Shown: positions 1 through 12,761, counted from the stretch's first letter. The stretch: 64,000 bases of DNA from Phylloscopus collybita (GCA_027886175.1 JAJNNQ010000040.1:22340001-22404000); one strand, 5' to 3'. The notes: a model not told the origin generated them from the letters alone. Program-made: numbers and translations.

Positions 1-299
1 GAAGTCCAGGAGCCCCACTTCAGCTCAGCCCAGGGACTTCAATTCCTGCCTAAGCTAAGCATCTCCAACTCTCCAGCTCCTGGATGAACACCTGGAAAAT
101 TATTTTTAAAGAACATAATCAATATATCCTATATATACTACCTATACTATAGGTAGTCTGGAATTCACATTAACAGTATCATGGAAGTAATAGTGATTGG
201 AAAGTACTTCTCGAGGTCATAGCATTGTGGGCTAACTTAGTTTGTAAGAGACATCATGAGGTCCAAGTCAAAGTAGATGAACTGTGTGCATAGACCAGG

Positions 300-790
300 T
301 TCCTGGGTTTTATCCAGCCTCTCTTGAACAACTTCCAAGATGAAATATGCACCAATGTTCTCCAGCACAGCCTCCTCCTCCTCAGAGCAGGGCTACTGCC
401 ACATCAGGTGAGCTGTGTCTTTGTCTGACCAGGCCTTGAAACCTTCAAGAATGGAGACTCTACAACCCCTGCAGACAATTTGTTCCAGTAGCACATTACT
501 ATCCTAGTGAAGAAGTTTTTCCTTATACAAGTTTTAGTTGTTTAAAAACATGCTAATATTTTGTATGTGTTCAGTAGATACAGAAGCTATTGTACTGTTA
601 CTTTTACCTTTCTCTAAATATTTAAATATTGGTAATGTACATTAAGATCGTCAATGAAAAAGCACTTTAGAACTGTACTTTAGTTGTTTTAGCAATTCCA
701 GTACTCCAGCTGGAAAAGAAGGAAGTCTGTCTTTGTCCCTGCCAGCATAACCAGTATTTCAGGTGCAGTCCCAGACCTAATACAATTTTT
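300..790 (-). mobile_element. Old CR1 LINE 3' fragment
   Basis: Read on the plus strand, this matches the reverse complement of the CR1 3' region in several places. These are the 'GACCAGGCCTTGAAACCTTCAAGAATGG' type block near 428, 'GAAGAAGTTTTTCCTTATA' near 519, and 'CAGTATTTCAGGTGCAG' near 752. The copy is strongly diverged and gapped, so its ends are approximate. Confidence 0.55.
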
Positions 791-1002
791 CTGTCAGGGA
801 TATAAAACTAAGATTATCCATAAATACAATGGTGGTTCCCTAGTGCATAATTTGTTTGCCTTTAGAATTATTTCAAAATGTTTCCATGGTTTTAGATGCT
901 GGCATGTTGTAAAAAGTGTAGGGTTTTTTGAAGGATAAGAGCTGATTTCCATCTCACACCACTGTCTTGCTTGGACAATGCTTGTTTACATTTTAAGATA
1001 CA

Positions 1003-1047
1003 TTATAATAAAATAATTCCATCTGCTTTATAATAAAATCATTCCAT
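1003..1047. repeat. Imperfect tandem pair of a 20-bp AT-rich unit
   Basis: The unit TTATAATAAAATAATTCCAT at 1003-1022 recurs at 1028-1047 with one A-to-C change and a 25-bp offset. Confidence 0.8.
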
Positions 1048-1261
1048 TTCACTAATTTTGTTGTAAAAAATCCTTTTTCACAGGACTCAACCCATTGATA
1101 GACATGAGAAAAGGCTGGGATAATACGGCACCACTCCTGCATGCATGTTCAGTAGTTGACAATGATGAACTTCATGTGAGCTTTTAAAATAAATTAAAAT
1201 AAACCTTCAGCAAATTGTTCCCCCTTGGGTAGCCTGCCAAATTATTTTTGTACTTACTCAA

Positions 1262-1285
1262 TGGGCTACTCACTGGGCTACTCAC
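1262..1285. repeat. Perfect 12-bp tandem dimer
   Basis: TGGGCTACTCAC occurs twice in tandem at 1262-1273 and 1274-1285. It is a small local duplication with no recognised function. Confidence 0.85.
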
Positions 1286-4114
1286 TGTACCTGCAATGAT
1301 GTTTACAGTCACTCTAAGATTAGCATCATGGTGTTTACAGAATTCTATGAAAATCAGCCAAACTGAACCCTTGTAAACCAAAATGGGGAGTAAATTCTAG
1401 AAACAAGACCAGATCAGAAGACATGTGACAAAAGGTTCTTCTTCTCTACAGCTGGGGAGGTATTTGTGAAAAGTATGGTTTCTGGTGTATATTATAGAAG
1501 TAATATGTGGAAAGGATTGTTGGATTTTATTTAAGCTAAGATTGGTAACACCTGTTCTCAGCAGGCACCTGCTCTTTCCCCCTTATAAATATTGAATAAT
1601 GTTTATGATTAATTTAGTACAACAAGATAGAACATGCAGCTCATATCACAAAGAACCAATGTGCATCCTTTCTTTTCTGTAGCCTGTTATTTAAGCTGTT
1701 CAGAAATTTATCACAAGAGGATCATAATGGAGTAAGAACTTGCAGGGAAAAAAACCAAAACACCAATAGTCTTAAGGTCACAATTGAAATAAAATACTTG
1801 CTCAGTTGTTTTAATGGTTTGGCTAAATGCCTACAAAAATGGGTTTATTTTCTTTGACAGAGTTTACACTTCATGTCAGTAAGGAGAAACTACTATTCAT
1901 ATTGTCTCTGTAAGATGCCACTCAACAGTATTACTAGTACAGAGTAACCCAGGCATACCAGGGAAGCTTGAGTAAATGAAGTTTAACTTTTCAAAGCAAT
2001 TTCAGCCTCACCTCCACTGTGCACAAACATAGGCTGGAGGACATTATCACCTGTACACACCTCTGAATGTCATGGGCAAGAATACAAATGGTGTGAGACG
2101 CTGTCCTAACTCAAGGAGCAAATAAACACAATTCCTATCACACAGACCATAAACTAGATGGATACAATACAAAAGAGGAGAAAAGGAAACAATTAGACAA
2201 CCTGTATGTACATGATCCACTGTGTCAAAGGTCTGCTGGCATCAAGGGCAACGATGAACTCAAAGCTTACGGGAAAGAATTTGTAGGTGATTGTTTGATG
2301 GATCAATTGGTTTAAAAGAAAACTGATCAAACTTATGATTTTCTTTTTAAGCCACACAATACAAAACTATCTCAAATATGGGGTTTTGGTGTTGGGGTTT
2401 TTTGGGGTGGAGGGGGTGTTATCTGTGGGTTTTGGTTGTTTTTTTTTTTCCTAATGGTAAACTCCACATCCAAAATGATTAGCCTCATTTGGAAATTTTA
2501 GCTCAGGAAAATCCAGTATTATTTCCAAGTGAGATCTGTGAAGATTATGCCTTCAAGAACTGTGAAGGCAAGCAGCTAGGTTTCCTTTGTGGAATGTGCT
2601 AAGAATATGAGATACAGCTCTCATAGTTACAGTTATAGAAATATATTTATATTCTAGAAATATAACTCAGATTATTATCTTAATATCAAAGTAGAACTGT
2701 GAGTTATTTGCAGTCTGCAATTTTTCCCGGTCAGATTTGTAGTTGGCCTCAAGTCATTTCTCTGTGTTGTTTGGCAAATTGAATTCCCTTCCCCCTCTAT
2801 AGCTTGGTGGCTTAGTACAAATACAACTGCTTCAATGTTTTTTAAGAGCATCGAGTGACTATTTTTTTCCAGGCTATAAGATATATTGCTGAGAAGTTCC
2901 ACTGACTAATGTTCTCTGAAAACAGACATTGGAAAGCATGTTTGTAATTTCAGACTCTGTTTTGTTAGACATATACAAATGCAGAACTAAAAACAAACAC
3001 AAATCCATTCCCTAAAGAGAATAAATGTACACAGAAATATCTTTACAGAAAACTGTTTCCAAGCAATGCAGACACTAAACAGTATTCTAAAGTTTTCTTT
3101 TTAATATGATTTTACTCCAGTAACTCCATTTAGCAAAGGAAAAGTTAAGCATCTGAAGCATTTTCCTTTGCATTGGAAATACTAGAGGAGTAGCAGCTAG
3201 AGTTCTCAGCTCCAAACAGGACAACTGTGACAGTGGGCACCATATTGATGTAGAATAAAGAGGGCCTTTGGAGAAAATTGTTTGAGGCTTAAATATGAGC
3301 TTTTAAAAGAAATCGATGATGGAATACAGTGAGCATGTGAGCAGCACTGTTTCATTGAAGGCAATTGGCTATAGACTAATAATTATTTATAGTATGGTAC
3401 AGTACATATTTGTCAGAAGAATTAGATTTTAAAGTATCTTTAAATTAATAGTATTAAAATAATGGGTTTAAATGATACTTACTTTTAAAGGTATAACCCC
3501 CCCAACTATTTGGAAAACATGGTAAAGAGTTACAGACTACAGTGGAAAATTACTGACTATGTGACTTCAATGTTTTGGTTGTGGGTCACAATGATTGTGT
3601 TAGTATTCAAAACTGCAGTTGCAGCTGTCGTTAAATGCAAAGCACAGAAAAACTGACAGCATAGAGACAAATTGGAATCATTGTAACACTGTTTCTTTGG
3701 TTTTGTTTGGGTTCTATTTCTTTTTTTTTTTTTTTTCTGTGTATGTACAACCAGGGATTAAATATTCAAACTTCTGGAAAGAGACCACAAGGGTGAATCC
3801 TGGAAGGAAGTTAAATACAATAATTTTTTTTCCCTTCTAAAGAAGCTATTACTGAAATACACTGAAATTTTTTACACTTTCTTTCACCTCATTTCTAAGA
3901 AAAACTAAACAGAATTTCTTTAGCTGGATTTCACTGTATGTAAAAGTTGATTCCTATGCTATTAAGCAAAGCATTAATTTTTTTTTCTTGAATTACAAAT
4001 TTATTTTGCTAGAAATTATTAAAACTGGGCATGTTCATAGACCTCTTAAGTATGTGTACTCTGCCAAATCTGAAAACACTTGGAAGAAAAAGAAGGTCTA
4101 TCTTGCATGCTGTG

Positions 4115-4882
4115 TGTCTTGGTTTGGAAAGACAGGTATCTGCCAGGGAAAGCTGGAGTTTCCCTCAGAATGGAGAATGTAAACCCCTCACTCCCCCCGC
4201 CAAATTACAGTTTTACAATTAAGGGCTTTCAGGCAAAGATTTGGGAATAGGAATAAGAGTTCTTTACTAGGAATACTAACAATACAAATGTAGTAGAAAG
4301 ACAAAACCACTCAACCACACCAGCAAATAAACAATTTTGGAAAATCCTGACGGAGTCAGAGCTACAACCTGACACCCTGTTGGCCAGGGTGTTGGAAGCA
4401 GTCCAAAAAGTGAGTCTTCCTGGAGTGGCAGATGTGGTTCTGGTGGACATGATCGCGTAGAACAAGAGTCCAGTGGTGGTGAGAAGGGGTCCAGTGGTGG
4501 TGAGAAAGGTGTCCAGTCTTCCTCCAGGAACTGGGTGAAGCTGGATGCCTTCTACTTCCTGTGGCTCAGTTTTATCCAGGTAGGAATGGTTGGCTCCCCC
4601 CACTGGGTGGAGCATCTCACAATAGGATGATGGAATGTGGAATGTACTGCTTTGGGGAGGGTATAGTTTGGGGAGGTGTTAGTTTGGGGAGGTGTTAATG
4701 GCCCATTAGCAGACAACTATGCCCCTGGAGGGAAGACCGGTGGATAAACAGATAAGAAACAATGCCCTACAGTTGGCCTATTGACAAAAAGCACCCGCCC
4801 TACTCCTCCCAGAGTAAAGAAGAACAGTGCTTTCAGGAGATGAAAATAGAATACACATTTTTGTTTTCCATAACCCAGGACA
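4115..4882 (-). mobile_element. Solo LTR of an avian endogenous retrovirus (ERVK-like)
   Basis: The element begins TGTCTTGG and ends CAGGACA, with terminal TGTC/GACA inverted ends, and is flanked by a perfect 5-bp target duplication, CTGTG (4110-4114 and 4883-4887). It resembles a passerine ERVK-type LTR that I recognise. The minus orientation follows from an AGTAAA-type poly(A) signal on that strand (4263-4268), placed towards the 4115 end. Two short tandem pairs lie inside: an 18-bp unit at 4468-4506 with a 21-bp period, and a 16-bp dimer at 4665-4696. No retroviral coding sequence adjoins it, so it is a solo LTR left by recombination. Family assignment is from memory. Confidence 0.8.
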
Positions 4883-6654
4883 CTGTGCTATGTTTTTTTA
4901 CTGATTTATGAACAAGACAGACAGTGATGCTTAGCTTGTGCAGTTTGTTGGGTCCATGCAGTGAAATAAACACAGCTGCATTTATTATAGCGATTGCATA
5001 ATCACATATTTGGTACTCCCAAACTTCTGGGAATATTCAAAGAGCAGTATGTGCTAAAAATCCTAATTTCCTTTACCCTCTCTGTTACTCTCAATTTATT
5101 TTATATTTAATACATTAAATATAGGCTTTGGTTTGTATAAGTTAGATATTTTAGTAGTAATGATTCTGCAACAACAGTAATTTAGATCATTTGCACCAAT
5201 TGTAGGGAGTGCTACTGCCATTCCGTAGTGCATAGAAAATACAAAGGTGCCATTTGTCACAGGTATTGCTTTGAGGGATCCTCAGCTCAGCTACTCCATG
5301 TAGCGTAGACTTCATTATTCAGTGTAATTTCTAGATGGCCATAATACCATCCATCTTTCAAATGATTACTTTGGAATATGAATATATTTTAATCTACTTT
5401 ATTAGCAATATGCCAGTCTTTGAGACTGACTTTTTATATGAACAAAAACACCAAGCTTTTCAGCACAAACACACTGTATCTCATCACAAGCAGTCACCAG
5501 GTAGATGAAATTATGCAAAGGAAAATAAATAAGACAGCCAGAGATCTACTACAGTGACAAAGTCTTCCCAAATGAATATTTAGTAAGAAAAACAAACAGG
5601 TTTTTTCTGGCATCCTGTAAATATCCAGAACATGGGTAGTATACTAAATATATTTAGGCAATATTTTGTCTTTTTTTTTAATCTGAAAATGGAGAAGGGA
5701 GTTTCGACAGTAGTGGAGTCACAGATTTCTGCACACACACACAATTTCACCAGTGACTGTTTCATCCATGGTGGAGGTCCCAGGGACAAGCCATGCTCAC
5801 TCGCAAGGAGGAGAATGGGTAAATCTGTGCTGGTTTATAGAGGGTTCCTCATGCCCTGTGGGGTTTTTTCAGTGACCAAATTCTGCATTTTATTTATGAG
5901 GCAGAAGCTGCTGCAACTATCAAAACTCATTCATGACTGACTGGCATACCATCGATTTGTGTTCATAACTGAAATGAAACAGGGTGACATCTCTAAAAAA
6001 AAAAAAAAAAAGGTTATATGTATAGTTTAAAGAAGTACTTTCCTGTAGCTTCCCACCCCCTGTTGGTGGGAAGCTAATACCTAAGGAGAAATTCAGTTGT
6101 GCTTTGGTGACCAGCACAGTCTGCATGCACAGGGATGCAATTAAGAGGCTTTTGTCCATTGGATGTATTGTTTACCCTGCGTCCTGAAGCATTCATTTGA
6201 GAAGATAATCAGCTTTGTTAAAATAATACAATTTTGTCTTGTTTGATGGAATGTTTTTTCAAATTGTTTTAGATTTTTTGTTACAATATTTAGTTAGTGA
6301 ATCAAAATGTAAACTGTGTAATTGTTTCAAAGGAGACCAAATAAAATACAATTAGAGAAGACTTAAGTGTGGTCAGTCTCCTAGATAAATAAAAATTATA
6401 TACAGAACTTACATAAACTTTCAACATGATCTGTTTTCATTAAAGCTAAGGACAGCAGCAAAAGACTTTGCTCAGCATTTATGAAATCTCCATATGTTTA
6501 TTCTGATTTTCAGCTGATAATTCCTCCAGCCTTTGTTTTTCCAGATGAAGGTTTTCTTGCATAAGTAATGACATCTGTGTTCCTGTTGTACAGTCATTTG
6601 CTGTTTGCATACCTGTAGCTATGTAACTCAGTAATAATGAATAGTTGTACATGA
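4883..6654. other. Upstream non-coding DNA, no gene seen
   Basis: Unique-looking AT-rich sequence. It contains an A18-type run near 5995-6011 and the inverted repeat at 6046-6076. No exon signature was seen. Confidence 0.55.
6046..6076. repeat. Perfect 12-bp inverted repeat with 7-nt loop
   Basis: TAGCTTCCCACC (6046-6057) is the exact reverse complement of GGTGGGAAGCTA (6065-6076), with loop CCCTGTT. It could form a stable GC-containing hairpin. No flanking U-run or known RNA family was recognised. Confidence 0.85.
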
Positions 6655-6812
6655 CTTAGATTAGATACAAGGAAGAATTTTTTCATGGTGAGGGTGCTGG
6701 GGCACTGGAACAGGTAGCCCAGAGAAGCTGTGGACGCCCCATCCCCTGAAGTGGTGAAGGTCAGGGTGGATGGGGCTTTGAGAAATCTGGTCTAGTGGAA
6801 AGTGTTTCCACT
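6655..6812 (+). mobile_element. CR1 LINE 3' fragment
   Basis: It matches the sense CR1 3' region in order: 'TTAGATACAAGGAAGAATTTTTTC', 'GGCACTGGAACAGG', 'GCCCAGAGAAGC', 'GTGGATGGGGCTTTGAGAAATCTGGTCTAGTGGAA'. It is truncated at both ends, and the final CR1 tail (CCTTCCAACCC...) is missing. Confidence 0.85.
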
Positions 6813-8568
6813 TTATCAATGAAAATATGCATCAGAAGTGTTTCTGCTATGGAGGAAGTGGAAGTGCAGAATGCACTTTTTTAGGAGACACAGAAATGCC
6901 TCAACCAAATGAAGAAATGTATGGCAACTCTGGGAGTACTATTATTGAGCCATTGAGATAATTTCTCAGCAACTTGGTTTCTCTTTGGGGAGATATAGGT
7001 TGGGATTGTCTCCATTTCCCAAGAATTGGAGTCTTAAAGGCAGACTGTCTCTGAATTCACACAACCATGGTGACTGGCAGTCTTTTTTATGCACTCTACT
7101 CAATTGAACACCAGGACCAAAAACCTCAGATGATCACTTGAGTTCTGAAGGGGCTGTTATGCTATAGTTGTATTTTCCTAGGCTCTATGATCTCTTGCAT
7201 GTGTTTCTATTCACAGTCTTGACTGTCTCCACTGTTCAGCTCCTGGGAGAATGATCCAACACACTGCTGTGTCTCGAAGTGCAAAAAGTAAATTTTCCTG
7301 CAAGTTTTTCACAGTATGTCAGCTGCCTCTTTTTATGCAGCAGAGCTGAAGCTGTTCTACATCTACACTGATGACTTCAGATGCTTCAGAAGCAAGCTTC
7401 AGATCATGCATCTGTGAGCAGGAATGGAAGGAAGGAAACAGGGGTGGGAGAGCTCCTCTTTTAGAGGCAAAGAGCTGTTACATGTTGTTGGTGTGCAGTT
7501 GAATCATATCCTTAGGCCATCACAACTACCGCTTCCTCCATGGTGTCATTCCCACTGCAGTGAGCTTTGATTGTTCCATTGCACCACTAGTAGCATGGCT
7601 TTTATCCAAAGACAACTCTGTACAGATAGAAAAATGAGAAAGGGTTTGAGAGGTTATAGGCTGGCTGAACACAGTGTGCTGACTCTCACACTTGTGTAGA
7701 TAGGCAGAGAGCTGTAGCTCAGAAAAGCTCAGGCCAGCTAAGCAGAACAACCCAAGGTCTAAACCACAAGCTGGGCAGACTCAAAGGATAAGCTCCAGCT
7801 TAATGTTAGGACTGAAAAAAGAGAAAAGATCACTGGGACTGGTGCAACAAACCACTAACCTGTAAGAAAATACTGAACTCATCTACCTTGAAAGTGTGAA
7901 TACATCTACTCAGTTCTTTGAGTAACAGCGATGGAGGCATTAGAATTACATTACTGCCTTTGTTTAATGTTAACAGTTGGTTAAGAAAATCAGAAAGAAG
8001 TATTGCAAAATGAAATAGAAAATGCAGCTCAGTTCCAGGCTTCATGTAGGTATGTGATCCAGGGATATGCCAGACAAGGAGAGCTTGGGGTTCACAAAAG
8101 TTGGAAATTATTAATGTTCAGGGAAACAGGACCTTATAAGTAACCTGTGTCAGAGAGAAACCTGTCACCATCAGAGAAGTTCTGCTATTAGTTTTAAAAG
8201 AATACCCACAAGGTTCCTTTTCCCTGGACAAAGAAGATCTTTCAGGCCATGCCAGGTATGAACTCAAGCACACAAAAATACCAGTTCCCAATATTGGTAA
8301 GCTGGAAGAAAAGTAAGGATTGAATAGTCAGGCAAAGGTGATCTATGGCCTAATGTAGTAGTGTAGAAGTTTAGAAAAACCCAGCAAAGCAGCTATAATT
8401 TTTTTAGTAATTTTAGTACTTAATTTTATAATTCAATTTTTATATAATGTACAGAAAGTATAGAGTCATGAGGCACAGAAAAAATTCTGGTGCCATTTGA
8501 CTTTCTTGAGAGTCATATCTACTCCCATTTGTTGCCTATCTTATGCAGGTTTCCTTGAAAAAGGTTTT

Positions 8569-8660
8569 CTACTAAGACAAATTAACTACATGATGATTAA
8601 AAGAGCCCAGTGACCAAGCCTACTAAGACAAATTAACTACATGATGATTAAAAGAGCCCA
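8569..8660. repeat. Perfect 41-bp direct duplication, 51-bp period
   Basis: CTACTAAGACAAATTAACTA... at 8569-8609 is repeated exactly at 8620-8660, separated by the 10-bp spacer GTGACCAAGC. Perfect identity suggests a recent local duplication or an assembly or replication artefact. Confidence 0.9.
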
Positions 8661-10565
8661 CATACTTTTGGTTAACCAAGAAAGAATAAAATGTCAGAAC
8701 TTTTCTTGCAGAATTGTCTCTGTTTTAAGCTTACACCAAACTTCTACAGCTCAAGTAAGTAAAAAATGTGTAAGCTGGCTATGTGTCCAGTACATTGAGC
8801 TTGCTTTCTCCACGACAAACTAGAGCTCATTAGAGCTGCTCTGAGAGTGACCAAGAAATGTCCTCCTTGATCCCTACAAGTTACACTGTTGTTATTTCTG
8901 TGTATCCATTTTGGTTTGCTAGCCTACACAGGCAAATAGCTTCAATCTATGGGCTGAAATACAATGGATGAGCTTGGTGATCCCAGCTAACTGCACCTAA
9001 ACTACCTTCTTGGCATGAAAGTACAATTTCAGGAAGAGCTGCCTGATGTTTCATGGTTGGCCATGTGGCTTTTGTACTACTGCTCACCACTTGCTACTGA
9101 GAGCCCAAAAGGATTGCAGAAGCAAGCTGAGGGAAGAGCAGTATTCATTCTGCAGGGGGTGATGAGTAAGTCCCACAAGACTTTTCTTCTGTTTTTTTGA
9201 AGCAGAACATGAAAGTTATTAGGTCTTTAATTTGGTAATTTAAATTGAGGCTTAAAATGCTGAAGGATGAAAGCTACAATTCAGACATAATGAACTTTCC
9301 AGTGAAGCCGAACTTTGATTAAAAATGCAATAAATATTGGCTTGAAATATTTAGTGGAGTCTCTGCTGTCCTTTTGTCTACTTTTCTCCTTTGTCTCTCA
9401 TTTCTCTATGCTCTGTTCCTCTTCTGAGAGGATCTCCCACTCCTGACTGAGGGCATTTGGAGGTGTGAGATCCAGAACACCAGGTCACAGCTCTGCCAGG
9501 CCTAGCTGTGCAAGTAGAAGTGACTCCTTCTCCAGTGGATGCAGCTACATGGAAAGCAGCCCCTTGCTCCCACCAATTACACATCACAACTGCCCAAAAA
9601 CTGCGCTGTGTGAGTACAAAGGGTCACAATGAGCTCACCCAAGGGCAAGGAGGGCTCACCTGAGGGCAGTGTCCTGCCAGACAGCAGGAACAGCACTGGG
9701 TTGCTCACCTGCCAGCCAGGTCCCCCTGGGCCTGCAGGAGTATTTAAAAGGATCAGGAGCATCCTCACAGCTCTGCCAGAAAAGGAAACATTTTCCAGCT
9801 ATAACCTCTGGAAACAGATGATGTGCACGGCTACCTGAGGAAGATGGTGTGTCCCTAAGAAAGTCTGTGCTTCTGCATGCAGAAATTTTAAATGCTTCCT
9901 TTTCAGCATGATAAATACTTTAAATCTCCAACTCTAAGTATTTAAGTTGCATTTTCTTCCTTATGTCCCTTCCTCTAGCACAGAAAGAAAAAAGCTTTGA
10001 GACCACCCTTTACTGGTTTCAGTTAACCAATCTTCACATTTTAGTCATTCAATATTTACTTTTTTTTTCACTTGTTTTCTTTTCTGAGTATTCCATGTGG
10101 TAACAACACATCCCAGAAAAACCAACCATATAAATTAATGAGAAAAAAAAAAGTATTGTTCTGGAATAAACACAGAGACTCTGAATATTTCAAGAACACC
10201 ACTGCATTTAAAATTCAGATTTATTTCTTAACTTGGTTTAACTGGCAGTCCTAAAAACACCTTATTTTTTATGATACATTATTCTTACCAGAAATATTCA
10301 AGCTGTCACGGTAGTTTATTTTACAGTTTGCAAACATATGAACCAGTGAAATAGGTAAAGTAGTCTTCACAGGCAGTGAAATCCCATTCACTCACAGTAG
10401 CTAAGGCTCTTTACTGCATTTAGGTGTTGTCTAAAGCTTTGATTTCTGGCTATTTTTATATTATTCTCCCAGTGCTCAGAGCTGTTCTAAGTACCTTTTC
10501 CTGCCTACAGATAAGAACAAATGCAAAAATATTTGCAATATCAGGATGTGATCTGCATTTTCAGG

Positions 10566-10589
10566 AAAAAAAAAAAAAAAAAAAAAAAA
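10566..10589. repeat. A24 homopolymer
   Basis: An uninterrupted A24 run. No adjoining retroposed gene was recognised and no target duplication was seen, so it is listed as a simple repeat. Confidence 0.9.
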
Positions 10590-12677
10590 GGAGTGGTAAA
10601 TGTGCCTTTTTGAAAGTACCTATTACTGAACTTAGAAATTAGTAGCCTCCAATTAAACAAACACACAGCCTTTATGATATCTACCCTGACAGATGTGTTG
10701 CTGTGGGCTCTTTTCAGCTGACACCTGAACTGACCTCTTTGCTCTCTTTCTCCCTACTGTGTTTTATATTGGAGTCCACTTCATTCATGGTACTCCTGTA
10801 GTTTAAAAAAAAACATAGAAAGAATCACTCCTCTCCCTTCAAACATGCCAGCGAACAGGACGCTTTTTTTTTTTTTTTTTATCAAACTACTACCCCAGAC
10901 AAACACATCTAAGAATTAATGAAGACATTATGTCCCAAAATAAAACCAGGAGAGTTCAATATGACAAAATGACTGCTTTCCATCCTCTGATAATCAATTC
11001 TGACAGCTTCCCCATCGCAAAACTATTTCTTTGGATTCCTTATGTGCTTAAGCCCCTGATTAAACACCATTTTGCCTGTTGGCACCATGTCCTTCTCATC
11101 AGTTTCTATAAATATTGCACATGTGCACTCAGTGGTACTGTCTGTAACACAAAACCAGTGGGAGCATTCCAAGTTGCAGTTATCCATTGGTAACCTGTTT
11201 GGACAGAGGTGTGAAGAAAGGAGGCTTTGTTCTTTATTTTTTTTAACGCTAGATGGCATTGCTTCCTCCCCCCGCCCCCCAGGGAAAACTTGAAGATGAA
11301 ACTTGCCTTGATTAACGAGAAGAATTAGAGACTTGCAAGTTTTGCTATGACTATCACCCTTACAAGCATTTCCTGTAAATCTTAACTCTCGAGTGTGCCG
11401 CCAAGCCTTTGGTTTGTATTCCTCTGTCTGCAGCCCCCGTACTTCTCCATGCACCAAGGAATTTCTGAAACACTACTGGTGGGATGGTTTTCTTCAGGTT
11501 TCCTTTAAGTAATGAAAGCTAAAGCTATGGATGATGCACACTATGATGCAGAATATTTTGTTACATAAACCAAGTGACCTCAAGATGCTAACGAACGTGG
11601 ATCCGTCCCTGGACCTTTCCCTCTCCAGCTGATTCTCTTTCTTTCATCACATATATTCAGCTGCAGCAGGAGCCAGAACAAGCTATGAGGCAGGAAGGAA
11701 CTATACAACCACTTTTCCCCAGGGCCCTTTCCCACAAGAAGAGAGGGATTGGGTTCCTCTCTTTATCTTATAGCAGGAGCCAGAGCCAGTAGGGCATTGT
11801 CCAATTAAAATTAAATAGCAGCTGTTGACAGTTGCTAGTGGGCTAAATTGGTTCTGTGGGGAATAGCTCATTAGAGCCGTCATCTCCATGAAGAGCTGAT
11901 TGTGTCCTAGGCGGGCAAAGCGCGGGGGCTTCTAAGGCTGGAACCTGCCTTCGGTCCACGCCAGCATTATGTGCAACCTTTGGTGCTGCCACACTCGATG
12001 TCGTGGGCCAGACTTTTCTTCTCCTACCTTAGTGTCAACCTTACTAAAAATTAACCACAGAGAACGCGCCGTTCCCAGACAGGCGGCTCTTCTTCCCCTA
12101 CCTTGGAGCAGCACCTCTGGCCTGACCCACAGCACGGCAGGGGAAAGGGCTGGGGCGAGAGGTGCTCCCTCTCTTGCTTGGCCCGCAGAGGCGGCCGGAC
12201 GGGCCGGCTTCTCCCTGGGGAATCCCGCTGGACCGAGCGCCTCAGGGCCGGGCCGGGAGCAGCTACCTTGGCTGGCCGGGTAGGGTGAGGCTCCAGTTCG
12301 GGCAGCCACAGGTAGGCGGCGGCCTCCTACTTTTCCCAGGTTCGTGGAGGCTTCCCCCCCAACCCCTCCCTTCCCTCCTCCTCTTTTTCCAGCTCTCGCT
12401 TTCCGGGTTGGGAGTTTGGTGCGTTCAGAAAAGTGCCTGCAACGGCGTGGGGTTCCCCAGGTGGAGCTGGTCTGGGCTTTCTCTTCCCTCCTCCTCTGGC
12501 TGGCTTTCCTCCTTTGTGGCCGCATCCAGGGCGCTCCAGTCCCCCTCCCACGCTTCCTCTTTCCCTCCCTCCCCGCCTCATCCTCACTTCGGGGAGCGAA
12601 AGCCGGGCTCTTTCCTGTCTCCCGGCCGGCCCGGGCTCTCACCGCGCCTGCCGTGCGGCGGTGCTGCGCTGCGCCCC

Positions 12678-12726
12678 GCTCCGCTCCGCTCCCCCTCCTC
12701 TCCCCTCCCCTCCCCTCCCTCCTCCC
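12678..12726. repeat. CTCCG/CTCCC pyrimidine tract, G-quadruplex motif on the minus strand
   Basis: Three CTCCG units are followed by CCCC-T-CCCC-T-CCCC-T-CCC (12702-12719). On the minus strand this gives four G-runs of 3-4 separated by single A residues, a canonical short-loop G-quadruplex pattern. It lies about 310 bases before the start codon. Confidence 0.7.
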
Positions 12727-12761
12727 GGGGCCGCTCCCGCCTCCGGGGGCCACTCCCGCAC

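Larger units (their letters stand above)
801..4114. other. Upstream non-coding DNA, no gene seen
   Basis: This is AT-rich DNA with small tandem repeats (above), a G/T-rich tract at about 2380-2450 and a T run at 3720-3736. Open frames are short and unrecognised. I see nothing that supports an exon. Confidence 0.6.
6813..11904. other. Upstream non-coding DNA, no gene seen
   Basis: AT-rich unique sequence with the 41-bp duplication at 8569-8660, an A24 run at 10566-10589 and a T17 run at 10864-10880. The longest open frame here (11023-11457, minus, 144 codons) has no recognisable domain and is within chance expectation. No neighbouring gene could be identified. Confidence 0.55.

Noticed and set aside
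4229..4615. A 128-codon minus-strand frame
   Set aside because: It lies wholly inside the solo LTR and is not a retroviral protein frame that I recognise.
11023..11457. A 144-codon minus-strand frame upstream of the CpG island
   Set aside because: No domain recognised, and the length is within chance expectation. A divergent non-coding transcript is possible but cannot be supported from sequence.
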